DNA of 64,000 nt. Origin: Torymus aiolomorphi. Its lineage: Eukaryota; Arthropoda; Insecta; Hymenoptera; Torymidae. The position numbers were made by a program, and so were the translations under genes. The notes under the pieces are model-generated. The model saw nothing but the letters and a program-made list of their open reading frames with translations, did not search any database and was not told the origin of the DNA. The stretch is from assembly GCA_036365515.1 (NCBI GenBank), contig CM070877.1, positions 9,581,101 through 9,645,100 of the forward strand. Reading direction: 5' to 3'. This document shows positions 1 through 12,947 of this stretch, piece by piece (the first letter of the stretch is position 1; every line of letters begins with the position of its first letter).

Positions 1-566
1 GAGAGAAGGCACTTTTCGATGATTTATTCGCGAGTGGGAGCGAGTTTGCGCGATCCGACGGCAAGCGAGCGGTCGTGCAAAAACCGCCGTTCGTCGCTTG
101 CAAAATGCGTTGCGTCTGCATATGTGTATATTGAAGCGATTCACTTTTTTAGTCGCCATTGTTTATTGTTTATATAGCGTTAATTAAACGAGGTGGCTTA
201 CCCATTTCAAAACCGGAATGAATTAAAAGAGTCGCTCGACCGAGAGAGAGAGAGAGAGAAAGAGATTCAATTCCCGAGAAATAATTTGAATAACATCTGG
301 GAGATCTAATCTCTTTGTTTTTTACGCGGCTCGCACTGATAGGAGGGGACTCGAGCCAAGGTAACGGCAATTAACACTTATCTCCGAGATATAATTCGAT
401 AATTAAATATACTTGACAATATTTGCCGAGTAATCAGCAAAGGCAAATTAGCGCAGAGTTAATTTTAGCCTCTTCCGTCGCTTACGAGTCACAAGACACG
501 AACTATTTACTTAACGAAGTCTTAACTAAGTTAGCAAAGAAAAAAAAAGGAAAAGAAGATGCATAC
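1..566 (-). other. 5' part of intron 1 of the eh1-protein gene
   Basis: Read on the minus strand, this sequence follows the splice donor of the 567-1296 exon, which begins gtatgc at 566. It contains a short GA run at 241-260 and AT-rich sequence. The reading frame that continues past the donor to 526 is intronic. No further exon is seen before the window edge. Confidence 0.6.
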
Positions 567-1296
567 CATTGAGAGGCGCGTGATGGAAGTGCGACGGGAA
601 GAAGGTAGCCTGAGCCGCAGCAGCCGCAGCCGCAGCAGCCGCCGGATGGCCTGTCCACAGAGCCGGATGCAGCGAGGCGGCGGCGGCGGATAGCCTCTGA
701 TACGAGAGATTTCCCAGACTGGAGAATCCGCCGACGTAGGCCGGAGTCGGTCTGACGGGTGCGGGTGTGGACTCGGAGCGCTCGTGCAGGTCCTCGACAT
801 CGACGAGGCTGCCGACGTCGTCGTCGGAGCACCGGGAATTCGCCTCGCCCTGCGACGAGCTAGCTGGCGATTTCGGATAGCCGGCGATGCTGTGGTGCTG
901 ATGGTTGAGGCCGGTGCTGAAGTCTTTCGGTGACTCGGAGAACCGGTGGTTAGGCGGAGGTACTCGGAGATCGGTTATGTCCTTCGTGAGGGCTGTGAGA
1001 CTGGACATACGGAGATCCGCTGGACTCTGGCTGGCATCGTTTTGCTGGAACATGGGATTGACACGGATGGCGTGGAACTGCGGGTAATTCAGATGCGACG
1101 TCGGCGAGGAACTTGGCGAAGGTGACGAGGAGAGCTTCGTGGTGGAGCTATCCTTCTTGTCGTCGGCGAGGAGGGCAGCGACGGAGAAGCTGAGCCTCTG
1201 GGGCGCTGGCCGCACTGCGGCGATCGGCTGCTCGGCAGCCGTCGGCGAACTGCTTGTGGCCGTTGTCGGAGGCGTTGTCATCCTCAGGACGGTCAT
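567..1296 (-). CDS. First coding exon of an eh1-motif transcription factor, probably an ANTP/NK-type homeobox gene (partial)
   Basis: This exon encodes 243 residues plus one base of the next codon. The first ATG (1294-1296) is preceded by an in-frame TAA nine bases upstream, which supports the start. Residues 35-44 (LSFSVAALLA) form an eh1 motif of the F-S-V-x-x-L-L type, known to recruit Groucho/TLE co-repressors. The motif is followed by ADDKK, which resembles the N-terminal motif of Msx proteins. The remainder is low-complexity: Ser/Pro/Thr-rich at 54-67, acidic at 158-172, a poly-Ala run at 219-228 and a His-rich end near 236-239. A donor, AATG then GTATGC, closes the exon in phase 1. No DNA-binding domain lies in the window, so a homeobox is inferred from the eh1 position, the exon shape and the Msx neighbour. 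An eh1-bearing T-box or Forkhead factor is not excluded. The gene is transcribed away from Drop. Confidence 0.75.
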
Positions 1297-2290
1297 CGTG
1301 ACTTACTTCAAGACACACGCAGCCTGAGGAACTTTACAATAGTCTACTATGATCGCGAAATCACACACTGTACTCGTTATAGTCCCGTCATCCCTTCCCA
1401 CAACTCGCGCACTTTATTCTTTATGTAAATTTTTTTTTTCTTCTTCTGCGGTCAGAAAGTAAGATTGACGTGCGAGAGAGCAAGGAGTGACAGCTAGAAG
1501 ATTGTGAGCGAGAACGCGCGACTATCCAAGTCGAGCTCCTCGGGTAGACTGACCGACTGGTAGCAGCGATGACTCGCCTCGGCCCGCGTCATCTCTCGCT
1601 CGCGCTGCGGCTGCGGCGGCGGCGGTGCGGTAGTGGTGGGGGAAGAAACATACCCGGTCGCGAAGTGGGCGTGGCGACGGCACTACTCGCGGCCGGTGGG
1701 CGTGGCTTCGCGACGCCTGCCCTAAGCGCGGCGCGAAGGAGCAAACGAGGGGAAAGCCGGAGCATTTTTTGTCCCGCCGAGTGTACGGGGGATAAGGGCT
1801 CCCACCTCGCGAATGCAAATGCAGGAGCGAGTGAGAGAGAGAGAGAACTGGCGCTGGTACTATACGTTTCCACGAGACGAGGAGGAGGAGGCGATTTAAT
1901 CGCGCGCAAGCGGCTAGCGAGCGAGTGCTTGCTTACCTACCTACGCCGTGCGGAGACGGTAATGAGCGTAATTGACCAATTAGGCGCATCAAGTCTCGGC
2001 TCGCGACGTTCCTTGTACTCGGCTAAAAATGGAAAATGTGCACTGGCCCGGAAATGACGACGGTGAAAGCCAGAAGTCGGGAATATATGGCGTGCGTGGT
2101 GATTTTTCGTTTCGAGAGCCCGATATTTACGTCTTGATTGCTTATGAGAATGATAATGTGGGTAATGACGATCCTGCTGATTTAATACGTTTTAATAGAA
2201 ATACGGTGACCTGAGAGTCAGTTTCTGCGTGAAAAATTAATGATGTCGATTGGTGGACGTTACGTAATTAATCTTTTGGTTCATATGTAA
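1297..2290 (-). promoter_or_regulatory. 5' flank and leader region of the eh1-protein gene
   Basis: This is CpG-dense sequence directly upstream of the minus-strand ATG, with a GA run at 1836-1848 and GGC-type repeats at 1605-1630. The right side (2060-2280) is G/T-rich on the plus strand, completing the skew pattern seen throughout the window. It is the natural promoter position for the minus-strand gene, but no TATA box or clear initiator can be assigned. ORFs crossing 1522-2057 are open because the DNA is CpG-rich and show no domain. Confidence 0.5.
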
Positions 2291-2459
2291 TCTTGTACCT
2301 TTGACTGGTGATCTAGACATAATTATATTAAGAAGCGTGACTTATGAAATTAAATACTATAATTAATCAAGCCTTTGAGAGCTAAAAAGGATAGTAATTT
2401 ACTAGATTACTTATGATTATTTGTATATCCACTTAAAATAAATTGAAAAATTCACATCG

Positions 2460-2698
2460 TGAAAGTTCAAAAAGCCGTAGCCCAAAATACTATCAACATG
2501 TTTTTGGACCACCGCAACCATGACGAGGACAACTTCGACGAAAGAATCATCATCCGCCCCACCCAGAATTAGCGCCGTTCACACGGTCAACTTCCACTAA
2601 CAATTCATCCATCTCTCGAGTTTTAACGGGCGCAACAATCGAGGCGTTTAATTTAAACAATCCGCGAGCATCGCCGAGCGAATAATTGCCGGGCGAGG

Positions 2699-2731
<33 letters not shown>

Positions 2732-3010
2732 GTCTGCGGTCCAATTTGGATGGTTACCAAGGCAAACGATACGTTAAATAGATAGGACGGAGAGCGCGCA
2801 GACTCGTAGAGGCCGACGTAATGAGGACCACCCGACGGAGGAGCCTGGACTCGCTATATTTGTAAGCCGAGGCGAGCAACGGTTCAAAACTCGGTCCCTC
2901 TCTCTCTCTCCCTTATCGTCAGCCTACTAATCGTCGCTCGTGTATATTACCTATACCAGGAGTGGTGACTGTTCGTGGTTGTTGTTGATTTTTTCGGGCG
3001 GGTAATTTTT
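2460..3010. other. Non-coding skew unit
   Basis: The A/C-rich arm is at 2480-2620, with many CC and CA steps and few G. The core contains a CAG run (2701-2732) and a CT run near 2898. The G/T-rich arm is at 2940-3010. No gene was seen, and 3011-3860 is an AT-rich spacer without recognisable content. Confidence 0.5.
2701..2732. repeat. CAG/AGC trinucleotide microsatellite
   Basis: Ten near-perfect AGC units with one AGT interruption. It falls in non-coding sequence; the Leu-rich minus-strand frame across it has no other support. Confidence 0.9.
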
Positions 3011-3859
3011 TTTAGAAATTTTTCCGAGTCAAGTGAAATGCTTGACCTCCATGCGACTTAGTTAATTTATGATAAATAATGCGAGCTGGACAATGGCAAT
3101 TCGAGAGTCGTAAAAACGTCAATGCTAATTTTTCGTGCGTGCACGTGCGCGTTATGTAATATCGCCTGACACGCGCTCGCGAACAATGTCGCGGCGCTTA
3201 ATTGAAGTAAGGAGGAATTTACATTGCAAAAGGAGAGGAAATTTTTTTGCACTGAAGAAGGTTAATTTTCGAGTAGAGAATGAGGTTGCGACAAATCTTC
3301 GATTTTTAATGGCCGGTTTGATGTAATGCTGTGTTATTGTAATATGCAAAGGTTTAGACTGATTCATTAATACCAAATGAGTATGTATATATCGATCAGT
3401 TTGGGAATTCGCATAATTATTAAGAATGGTCTTTTGTAACCTATTTTGTAGATGGTATGTAATTATGCACGCTTGTTAATTGAAAGAAGCATCGCATATT
3501 CTGTTATGCAACGAAATTCTAGTATAATCTATTTCACATCATTAATAATGTTTTGATACCGAACACAATATGTCTACTTTGTGAATCAATTGGATTCTAA
3601 TGAATGAAGCGGTTTTTAATAGAAATGATCGACGATCTAGGAGTATGTAGAAACTTTTTTCGACGGATAATGGATATTTAATTTATCACGGTGACTACTA
3701 GGTCACGTATTACTGGACAAAACTTCTATTTTTGCACCATCTCGATTAAAATTCTACGTTACCGTAATATTTTCATAAAACATTGCAATGAGAAATCCCT
3801 CGACCGGAGAAAATCCCATCGTTTTTATTTTCAAGGAGCGCGATAACGTCCCAAAAACA

Positions 3860-4570
3860 AGTATGCATGCCTGCCATATTACCTTGCAACAGTATCAAAA
3901 TAATTTTCAAATAAAAACCCACCACCTCTCTTCTTCAATCATTCAAAAATAAAACATCAGATTACAAAACTACAAAATTCATACATTATCCCCCTCTCCA
4001 AATAAAATCCCATCCACCATACTTCGCTTCCCTCATTATCCGCCGACTACCGCGTTAATAACAGCGCATAAAACAGCCGCACAGCATTTCTCCAGGTGTC
4101 CCCGGCGAGAAATGCGAAAAATGTCGTTATACACCGCTCGCTGCGGATACTCGTCGTCGCGCACAAAGAGCGCACTACACCGGTATATTTGTTTAGCGCG
4201 AGCCTCGCCCTCTCTCTCGCACGCGCAGGCGGTTTACACAAGTAAGATCATTACTCAGCGCGAGCGCGGGGCGCGCGTGCGCAGTTGTTGACTTTTCTCG
4301 CGTTGACCCTAACGCGCGCGCAATTAGCTCCTATTTTACGTTCCTTGCCTATATTGCGGCGCTGCGCATACATCATACGTATAGATATATATAGCTGATC
4401 AAATATGCATTATTGTGTCAACCACGCGAGCGTTATGCAGTGGAAAAGCTCGTAATGGCTCGTATAAGGTTTTAACGAGTCGCCCGCATTATTGCAGCGA
4501 GCGGTGTATCTCGTGGAAAATCAGCGGAGATAATGCTGAGATATGATTTATTGGATCCCGATGTGTCTAT
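3860..4570. other. Non-coding skew unit
   Basis: A marked A/C-rich arm at 3880-4030 is nearly G-free for long stretches. The core at 4040-4330 is rich in CGCG with a CT run near 4208, and the right arm at 4430-4570 is weakly G/T-rich. No coding signal. Confidence 0.5.
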
Positions 4571-4931
4571 TGTTTGTTTTTTCATATCCGTTGGTTTGCG
4601 CAATTATGCTTGCGACCTAACAAAAACCACTACTTTCGCGATAAATCAACGAAACCTCGTAAAAATTACGACAGGCTCAAAATTACTGTACTGTCTGCAC
4701 TACAAAGGCTCTATAAGCCAGAACAACAGTTCTCCCAACCGCACTCGACACGCTACGGGACTAGACTCGTATCACATGGTGCCTGAAATGAACGCAAAAA
4801 ATAGCATATACTAATTGCCCTCATATCATTCGGCCTGGCTAAGAAGAATGGAAAAGTCCTCGAGCGTACGAGTAGTCGAATTAGCCTTAAAATTGCAATC
4901 ACGGTGGTCTCCTCCGTCTCTTTTTTCCCCT

Positions 4932-4962
<31 letters not shown>

Positions 4963-5310
4963 TTTCGCGCGCAACCAAATTAGAACTTCTATTCTCAGAG
5001 AACCCGAGCGAACGAGCGAGCGAGCTCCTCCCGACCGTTTACCGCTGGCAGAAGGCAAGAAGAGAGAGACGCGTGTGTACGCCCTGCTGGAAAAATTCCT
5101 GCGCGTACTTAAATTTTCCCGCGAGCGCCGAAGTCGCGCGCGGTATTTCGATAGGGCCGAAAATAGGTCGGGGGGAAGGAAGTGGCGGGAATGTGGGCAA
5201 ATGGTTGGCGAATTACTTTTTTTAGAGTCTATTAAACGGTGGGGGATTTTTTTTCTCGTGTTGGAAGTTGGGTTGGTAAGGAGTTTGATATATGTATTTT
5301 AAATTGTTTG
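4571..5310. other. Non-coding skew unit with CT-left/GA-right core
   Basis: A/C-rich to about 4810; the core carries a CT run at 4933-4958 and a GA stretch near 5060; strongly G/T-rich at 5165-5300. The ORFs across 4753-5302 on both strands are explained by the dinucleotide runs (Ser-Leu or Arg-Glu repeats). Confidence 0.55.
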
Positions 5311-5389
5311 AAAATATGAATAGAAATCATCAGAAGACCTAGGTATGCAAGTGTTATGAAATAATTTTTGTAAGTTAATGTTACTAAAA

Positions 5390-6120
5390 TGTGATTCTAA
5401 TATAACTCTAATATGACTTTAATATCACCCTAATATTGCTCTAATACAACCCTAGTATTTTCTAAACCCTATTCAAAGAAAATACCTAGATATAACCACG
5501 CAGAGAAATAAAAACGCAAAATACATCATACCTGAAACAGACAAGCAAATTTAACCAGTCGTCCCATCAATCCCTTACCGAAAGGCACATCACGCGAGCT
5601 TCGGGCTTATTGCCATCGTTACCGAGGAATTTGTGACCGTCAGCGCACAGCATCGGCACTCTCCATATAGGCTCTAATTCTCGCTCGACGTCAATTGACG
5701 AGCCAATAACCGGCGTTTCCTCGCTCGCACGCTAGCAATTGATTCGGCGCCCGAGCGAAATTTAATTAAACACGGCGAAATTATTCGCCGCGCGGCAAAA
5801 ACCTATATACGCCCTCCGTACAAAGGCCGATTACGATCTTCATTTTCATCCCCCGCTGGAGCCGCGCGTATATGTATGTGTGCGTGTGTTGGCGTACGAG
5901 TTGCCGCCCTTCCAATTATTTTCTCCAATTAAAACGTCGCGATTGCCCCGCGTAACACGCGTACGCGCGCGCAATTGGAGGGACTAGCGTGCGTGGTGTG
6001 TCTGCACTCTGATTTTCCGTTTGCCACTTTGATCATTAGCTTTACATTATTTTAGTAGTAGAACAGTGATGAGAGGGCGTTTTAAAAGATTGACGTTTTT
6101 TGATTATTAAATTGCACTAT
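5390..6120. other. Non-coding skew unit
   Basis: A loose 12-13 base repeat built on CTAATAT (5390-5460) begins the C/A-rich arm, which runs to 5580. The CpG core at 5590-5990 contains several TTAATTA/CAATTGA homeodomain-type sites, and the G/T-rich arm follows from 5990. An AT-rich spacer runs 6121-6480. Confidence 0.5.
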
Positions 6121-6479
6121 TTTTGTAGACAAAGAGCCGAGGATTAAGGTTCATTTATCTCGATTTTTCTGTCTCCCGATTTCATTCATTTGGAGAGAAA
6201 AATAAATAGACACTCAATTAACGGTCGGTCGAAAGTGAATTTAGTAACGTTGCATTTCGAACGAATGATTTTCAACCCGATTTAAATTAATTATATGAAA
6301 ATTTGTGAATTAATTGTGCGAATTAAACCTCGGCATTACCTTCGTTAATAAACCGCACGCGAGTATTCAAACCCCCGATTTTCGAGTGCCCCGATATACA
6401 CAGCATCAAACGGATCGATTTTCAGAACTTCACATATATATATACGCGCCGAAGTAGAGTCGACCGACCGGCGTAATAA

Positions 6480-7780
6480 CTTCGGGAAGTTTCAATTAAC
6501 GAACTCGGCCATATCGGTACTCCAGCACAGCACTAACCCGCTCCGCGCCGCGTAACACTAACGAACCTTTTTCGACCTTAATCCTAATCCTAACAAACGC
6601 GAGGCGGCACATTTTAATATAATAACATTCCCAGCTCCTACGGGAAACGCGCCTGCCCGCCAATTTAAAATACTCTAACAAATAATTAGCCTCCCGGCCG
6701 TACTGTAACGGTAATGAACAATATTATATACGCATACTCGCGTTATACTTTGAATACGGGCGCAATGATCTCGTTATACTCGCGCCGAAATGTTTTATTC
6801 AAGCATATACATGTACAATTTCGCATTACGGCGCAGCGTTCAAAAAACGCGTTTCTTTTTTTTAAAAAACCGTCCATATACGCGAGCTTTTCAGGCGAAC
6901 AATAAAACGCCCCTCCGCGTGCGTATATATATACGCTACTACTGCAACCACCCACATACACACTGCGCGCCTCTCTCTATTTTCTCATTTCCTCCTCTCT
7001 GAATTTCATATTTGTTCGGCTGCTCTCTGCATCCACTGCTGCTTTCCCTTCTCTCTCTCTCTCTCTCTTCGATATTCAATTATTGGGCGGATGCCCGGCA
7101 AAAAGCCGGGAAACGAAGTCGGCCGGCTTTTATGCGAGAGCGCGCGCGCGCGCGTAACATGCAAATAGCCTGCCTCTGCCGCTCCCGGAGGAATCCGAAA
7201 CAAACGAGCTGAATCGCCGCTCGCAGCAGCAGCCGGGGAGAGAGGAGACATCTTATTTCTGTGCGCTCAGAGAGAGAGGGAGATCTTATCGAAAGATCGA
7301 TATATGCATACGCGTAGCGCGGTGTATACCTTCATTAAATTTCATCTAGAGGGGAGAAGGAAGGGCGGCGAGTGTCTCTCTGCGTGTGTGTGCACGCTAT
7401 ACTATTCTTCAAAGTCAGAGGGAATAAAGGAGCGAGGACCGATTTAACCGTATTATGCTAAACATTTTATTTTTACGTGCGTGCGCGCGTCTGGGTACAA
7501 ACGAGGCGAGGAGGTGAATTTCGAGGAGTTTATCATTGTGTCGTCAGGTGGGTATGTATATAAGTGTGTAAGAGGAGAGGCTGATGGGGCTAATTAGTTG
7601 CGATCGCGCTCGTTATTTCGGATATGCGCGCGCGTAATGGTAATATTCAATTTAATGTAAATTCGCGTGTGCGCGGCTAATGGAGAGAGCTTTTTTTGAG
7701 TTGACGGGTTGAGGGTTGGGGTGTAGTGTGGATGTAAAGGCAGGGTTTAATCGTCGTAATGGTGTTTGGAAAGTGATGGA
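6480..7780. other. Non-coding skew unit
   Basis: The C/A-rich arm is near 6540-6600. The core has a CT run at 7048-7068 and a GA run at 7268-7282, plus CGCG at 7140-7153. A long G/T-rich arm occupies 7500-7760. Nothing coding was recognised; 7781-8050 is AT-rich. Confidence 0.5.
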
Positions 7781-8050
7781 GACTTATTACGGTAATTTTT
7801 GTACATTGAGCAGTAATATTATACGGTGTCGAATTAAAGTATGCTGAAGTATGCGATTGACGGAAATTAATATTGAATGAATTTTATGTATAGTAGAAAA
7901 AGTTCGTGTGAGAATAATGCTCTCTTTATTCAGACTTTTCGTGAAACATTACTTCTTAAATGGCCATACAGCATCGTCTATACACAAGTGAAAATATTCT
8001 TAATAAAAAGCTATCCATATAACGTAGATTACCATTATTATTTTACCAAA

Positions 8051-8760
8051 ACTTATAAAAATGCTTATAAATTCAGACATCAACCCAACGATCCATCACA
8101 TCCAGCAAACAAACAAACTTCCTTATATCTCGAGCCCGATAAATCAAAGCCCAATACTAATCCCTACACGGTAAAACTTAAAAATCCCTATATCGACCCT
8201 CCCAATCCAAACACACGCACACTCCACCCCACGACTTTCTCACACAATATAACCGTCAATCCGCGCGTGTAAACAGAAGCTCAGGCGCGCGCGCGCATTA
8301 TCCATCCCCCGTATACAGAAAAGCCCCGCGGGGAAAAATATTCTCGGCGGCTCTGTCTCTCTCGCTCAGTCGACACCTCGCGACACGTGCGCGCCATGCG
8401 TCGCTAGTTAGAGCTCTTCCTCCTCCTTTTTTTCCTTCGTCGTCGGGGCGCCGCGCGTCACGAGAGTAAGAGGATAGCCCTTTTTGTCTGCGCGGGGCGT
8501 GTGCGCGTAAGGTTTCGATATGCCGTTTATCGCTTCCGGCGGATTGACTCGCGGGACTGAGTATAAGTCGCCGCTGTCGCGGTCGAGTGAGGTTTCGGGG
8601 GAGGGTTGAGGAAATGTTGAGGTGCTGGGGTGGAGCGGGGTTGTCAACATACGAGTTTTTTTGTTGTTGTTGTCTTTGATTGGGAGAAAAAAGTTTTTTA
8701 TGGCAGGGGAGGGTCTGGTGATTAAGGGCCAAATGATGACCCGATCTATGCTTGAACATT
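8051..8760. other. Non-coding skew unit, very clear
   Basis: The C/A-rich arm at 8070-8270 is almost devoid of G. The CpG core is at 8270-8540 and the G/T-rich arm at 8580-8760. ORFs 7877-8272 (plus) and 8298-8759 (minus) simply follow the stop-poor skewed arms and have no domain. Confidence 0.6.
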
Positions 8761-8833
8761 ATACGTTATAATATACGTTATAATAAACATTATACATATA
8801 ATACGTATAGAGTGAGAAAAGATAAATTAAAAG

Positions 8834-8935
8834 CAGTTTTGTAAAGATTACCAGACTGTCTCGTAAAGTTACCGCAGACTACAGTAACCTGAAAAATTGA
8901 TCACAGTCCATAGGAAATTTTTCTAGAAATATATA
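8834..8935 (+). repeat. Dispersed repeat, copy 1 (partner at 22308-22412)
   Basis: Starts with TTTTGTAAA and includes a block of the type CTGTCTYGYAAAG. It aligns by eye over about 100 bases with the second copy, with many substitutions. It lies in an AT-rich spacer (8761-9560) and is probably an old MITE fragment. Confidence 0.5.
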
Positions 8936-9559
8936 AGGAAATTTTTTTCGGTGGTTTTACAATCTACTAGCTTTATGAGACATTCTGCTAGTATTTACAA
9001 AACTGTTTTTAATATTTATTCGATTTTCTTACAGTTCTGATACACACTTGTGATACATAACATATTTGTCTTAAATTAGACTCAAACCAAAATTGTTTTT
9101 TCCTCAATAAAATAGTCTCATGAAAACGCTATACCTCTTGTTTATAGATGCACTATTCTCTAAATAAAAAATTCTTTTTACAGATGCTTATGATAAAAGA
9201 AACGTGAACATTTTCGAGGATCATTGTCCCCATTGTTTTTAATTTAACCTGACTTATTTTTCAGATGAATAAATCAAAAACACATATATTTTTAAAAATA
9301 TCAAAAGAATTCCAATTGTCAAGAATAACAGACAACAATTTTTTATTATTCAAACGAAATTTTAACAATTTAGAGTGTTTACTTTCAGGCCCGAGATGAT
9401 TTATGTCTTAAAAGCCGGGGCATTACAAACGTTTCGAGAATTAGCTATTTTTATTTACCATCATTATACCCAAAAATATCTTTCACACCGTTCGGAAATA
9501 CTCGACTTTTTCCGCTTCCACCTTGGAAAAAACAGTAGGCAGCGACAAAACCGCGCTTA

Positions 9560-10310
9560 TTAGCAACGGAAGCGCACCATAACTCATCGATAAACCATTA
9601 ACAATCGAACCGCAATGATGCAACCAACACTTCGAGCCATCAATCAAAAAACGCACAGGATTTCCGTGGTTTTTCCGCTCCTCAGGCGCCGCCAACCGCT
9701 ACCAACATGAAAAAAAAATGACCGCTAATGAGAGCCCGACACCATATACACACACATGCGCGGCGCCCTCAAACGCAGTCATAACTCGAGCATCGACGCG
9801 TGACGCGCGGCGCCGACGCTTCCTCTCCGTGGAGGCGTGGTTTTGTTTCTCTCCTTTTTTCGGCAGAGAGAGAGAGAGAGAGCGCGAGAAAGACACACAG
9901 ACGCTAAGAGGCGAGATTTATCGCCTATTTGGATCGCCGCCCCGCGCGACGGATTACACGGCCGCAGATTAATGCTTTCGAGGTGGATTTTTAACGAAAA
10001 AGTTGGCCGGAGGTGGAGGAGGAGATCAAACGCGGAAAACCGCGCGCGCGACGCTATTTTGCCGGTTAAGCTACTCGGATAGAGGAGACGCGAGGTTTGG
10101 TAGGAGAGAGATTTATTTGGAGCGGCGGAGGGGGGGGGGGGGAGTGTGAAGTGCAGGAGTCGATGAAAGAATCGGGTGACAAGTGGGGTTTAATTGTAAT
10201 TTATGTTGGTTTAACGGGTAGTAAAGTGGATTGGTAGGATGTGATTTTAGGAAGTTTGGGGAATTTTAGTACGGAATTAGTGTGATAATGTGTTGCACGT
10301 TGTACAGGGC
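9560..10310. other. Non-coding skew unit
   Basis: The C/A-rich arm is at 9580-9700, the core at 9720-10080 with a GA run at 9866-9883, and the G/T-rich arm at 10080-10310, including a run of about 14 G near 10129-10142. The ORFs here read the GA run as Arg-Glu repeats. Confidence 0.55.
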
Positions 10311-10396
10311 AGGCAAATCTTTTTAGTAGGAGGTACTTTAATGGCCGGAAACTCTGGAAGGTCCTCGAGTGCGTTTAAAATTTACCATGATTTATA

Positions 10397-10432
10397 TAGC
10401 AAAAATTAATATTTTTCTATTAATTTTTGCTA
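10397..10432. repeat. Short perfect inverted repeat
   Basis: Two 14-base arms, TAGCAAAAATTAAT and its complement, are separated by 8 bases. They lie in an AT-rich spacer (10311-11150) with no other recognised content. It could be a cruciform or the remnant of a foldback element. Confidence 0.7.
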
Positions 10433-11149
10433 GGAATATAGAAACTTTTATATGCGCGCGGTAGTAGCTAGTATGTAACTTGATACTCCATAAAAAATTG
10501 CAGTCACTTAGTAGCTACGTAATTTTCTTTTTTTATCGAGGTTAATATTTTTAATAAAGTTGCCAACATGAATAAAATACTTCACAGGTTAATATTTTTA
10601 AACAGTGTATAAAAATTGCACGAAAAAAAAAATGCACTCGAGGGAAAGAGTTGGGAGATCGAAATGCAGAAACACGTGTTTTTTTACGCGCGTCTATAAC
10701 ACTTCCCGTCGTTAAAAGAACGTAAAACTTATGTTTACCAGGCTCATTTCCACTTTTATTCTTGTTTCACAATAAAGTTTTAAAGTTTAAGCGAAAAAAT
10801 TATGACAAGCGAAAATTTATCCCACTTATACTCGCTCAAAAGTTTTTAAGATACTTTTATATTGCTACAGCTGTAATTTATACTAACTGACGAATATAAT
10901 TCGCGTTAAAATGTGTGGTAATCGTAACCGGAAGAAATAATATTAGCTTCAACTAATTAGTAAATTTAACAAGAAAAGCATTTGCAGCATACCGTTTATC
11001 ATGTGAACTGCGGAGCCGGAAATTCTTGTTAAAACATTAACTAACTACGAAGTTTTTCTTACGCCATTATAGTGTAAAACTTACAAAATATGTCTCTCTT
11101 ATGCTTTAAGTAGCTTTTTTGTAATTTCAAAAGATGCATAATTTTAGGT

Positions 11150-12140
11150 CAATTTCTATTTTCCATTCCATCAAAAAATAAGTACATACTACACTAGAAA
11201 CAAGGACGATTCACCAATTAAATCTCTCCCTAATTTTCATTGCCGTAGATGTTATCTTAATATAACATTACAATGCACCAAAACCCGCTACATTTCCATT
11301 ATTTCCCCGAACTCTTTTTGCATCGTGCCAAAAATTCTCGTGACTTTTTTTTCGATACACGAATTCGAGCCTTTTCGAAATCTCGAATTAATTAAAAAAA
11401 ATACCTCTTATATACACGCAAGTAAAATAAAGAAATCACGAAATACGTATCCTCTTTCAGCACTCACGCGCGTGCGCGCACAGTAGCCCGCGAACGCTCC
11501 ACCTAATTGATAGTGTAATTAGCCAGCGGACACACCAACATCGGGGCCCCCTGAAACCCCCTTTTTTGCCGTAATCGCCGATTAAAGATTCCCTCTCTCT
11601 CTCTCTCTCTCTCCTCCCGAGGCGATAAAGAGGTCGCGCACACGCACTTTGTCACTCTCTCTCTCTTTGGCGATCGGTTCGGAGAAGGCGGGCCCTTCCG
11701 CGAACGGCGAAACATTAAGATTCCGCAGGCGCGGGGCCCCCTAAGCGCCCCCGAAAAAACGACGAGAGCGACTCTCCTCTTAACAAACTGGAGAGACTCA
11801 TTAGGAGCGCGGTGGTGCGCTAGTGCCTTTTTACGACGGCCGGGACATTTGTAAGCAATACCAGCAGCCGCTTCCAAAAACAAACTTGCCGAGCTCTCTA
11901 GTGCCGTTGAGGGAGTAGTAGTGGCCTGTCGCGGTCGTCGATTTTTTGGGGATGCGGGTAGTTGCGCGCACGCGCGTCTGGGTATATGGCCCGTTGCGTA
12001 TGTGTGTACCGTATATATGTAAGTGTCTGGGCCGCCTGACGACTGGAATCTCCGAGCGTCATTTTTAAGTGGATTATTAAAGCCACGTTTGGGGAAAAGA
12101 ATGCCGGGGAAAATGGCTTTGTGTTGGGAATTAAATTCTC
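11150..12140. other. Non-coding skew unit
   Basis: C/A-rich near 11180-11300. The core at 11460-11880 has a CT run at 11591-11612 and CGCGCGTGCGCGC-type sequence. G/T-rich from 11900 to 12130. No gene seen. Confidence 0.5.
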
Positions 12141-12199
12141 AGCGTCTATTAGGCTTTTGAAAAGTTTTTCTGTATTTTAATTCTTTATTTTGTCAATCA

Positions 12200-12900
12200 T
12201 ATAAAATCATTGTATAAAAACAGTCACAACAATATTGTAATAGTACCGTTAAAGTATTTAGAGCTGTTAACGAAAATCTGGCAAAAACGTCCAACCCGCG
12301 CGATTACATTGTAAAAACACATCTCAGCTGGCAAAAACAAACGATCTCCCTGCGCCCGTGCGCGTAAATTGCTCCATATGTCAACCTCACTCCCTTCCCC
12401 TCTTCCCCTCGCGCGTTTAGAACTACATCCCATCAGCTCTCTCCGCAAATATTTCATTTTCGTAAAGACCGCCCGCTCCATACGCCCGTACGAAATATAT
12501 CGGCCCGAGCATATACACACACACGCACATACACATGCGCGCTTGCGCCAATTAAGAGGTATGCGCCCGCTGGATTTTTGTCCTCCTCGTTTTTCTCTCT
12601 CCTTGCGAGAGAGCTAAACGGATGGAGGGACTCGCGTCTATTAGCGGAGACGCGCGAGCGAATTGATATGCCAGCGCGGCGGTTGGTCCGCACTTCTCTC
12701 TCTCTCTCTTCCGCCTATATTGCACGAGTAGGCAGCAGCCAGCTTCAATTAAACGCGCGGCGGAGCGCGGCTGAAATCGACGCCGACAGCTCGAGACAAA
12801 ATTTTCGTGCTGCCGTGTGTGTGCGTTGGCTCGGCTTACGTGGGCGATTCGTAAATAGATGGGGGCTGAAGATGTTATTAGGTTTATACCGCGTTTAAAT
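12200..12900. other. Non-coding skew unit
   Basis: The C/A-rich arm is at 12260-12420. The core carries CA and CT runs (12512-12540 and 12693-12710), and the G/T-rich arm is at 12810-12900. The overlapping ORFs on both strands lack any recognisable domain. Confidence 0.5.
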
Positions 12901-12947
12901 AGACTTTTATTGTCAGATAACGTTATTGAATTACTGTAATAGCATTA

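Noticed and set aside
526..566. C-terminal HLLFLFFSLLT tail of the minus-strand eh1 ORF
   Set aside because: Lies beyond a good splice donor and is hydrophobic low-complexity sequence from a poly-A/T run.
1569..2057. 162-codon plus-strand ORF next to the minus-strand gene
   Set aside because: Arg/Gly/Ala-rich translation of CpG-dense DNA with no domain; it probably covers the promoter of the opposite gene.
7877..8272. 131-codon plus-strand ORF
   Set aside because: Its second half is Asn/Pro/Thr-rich because the arm is G-poor, where TAG/TGA stops are rare; no homology recognised.
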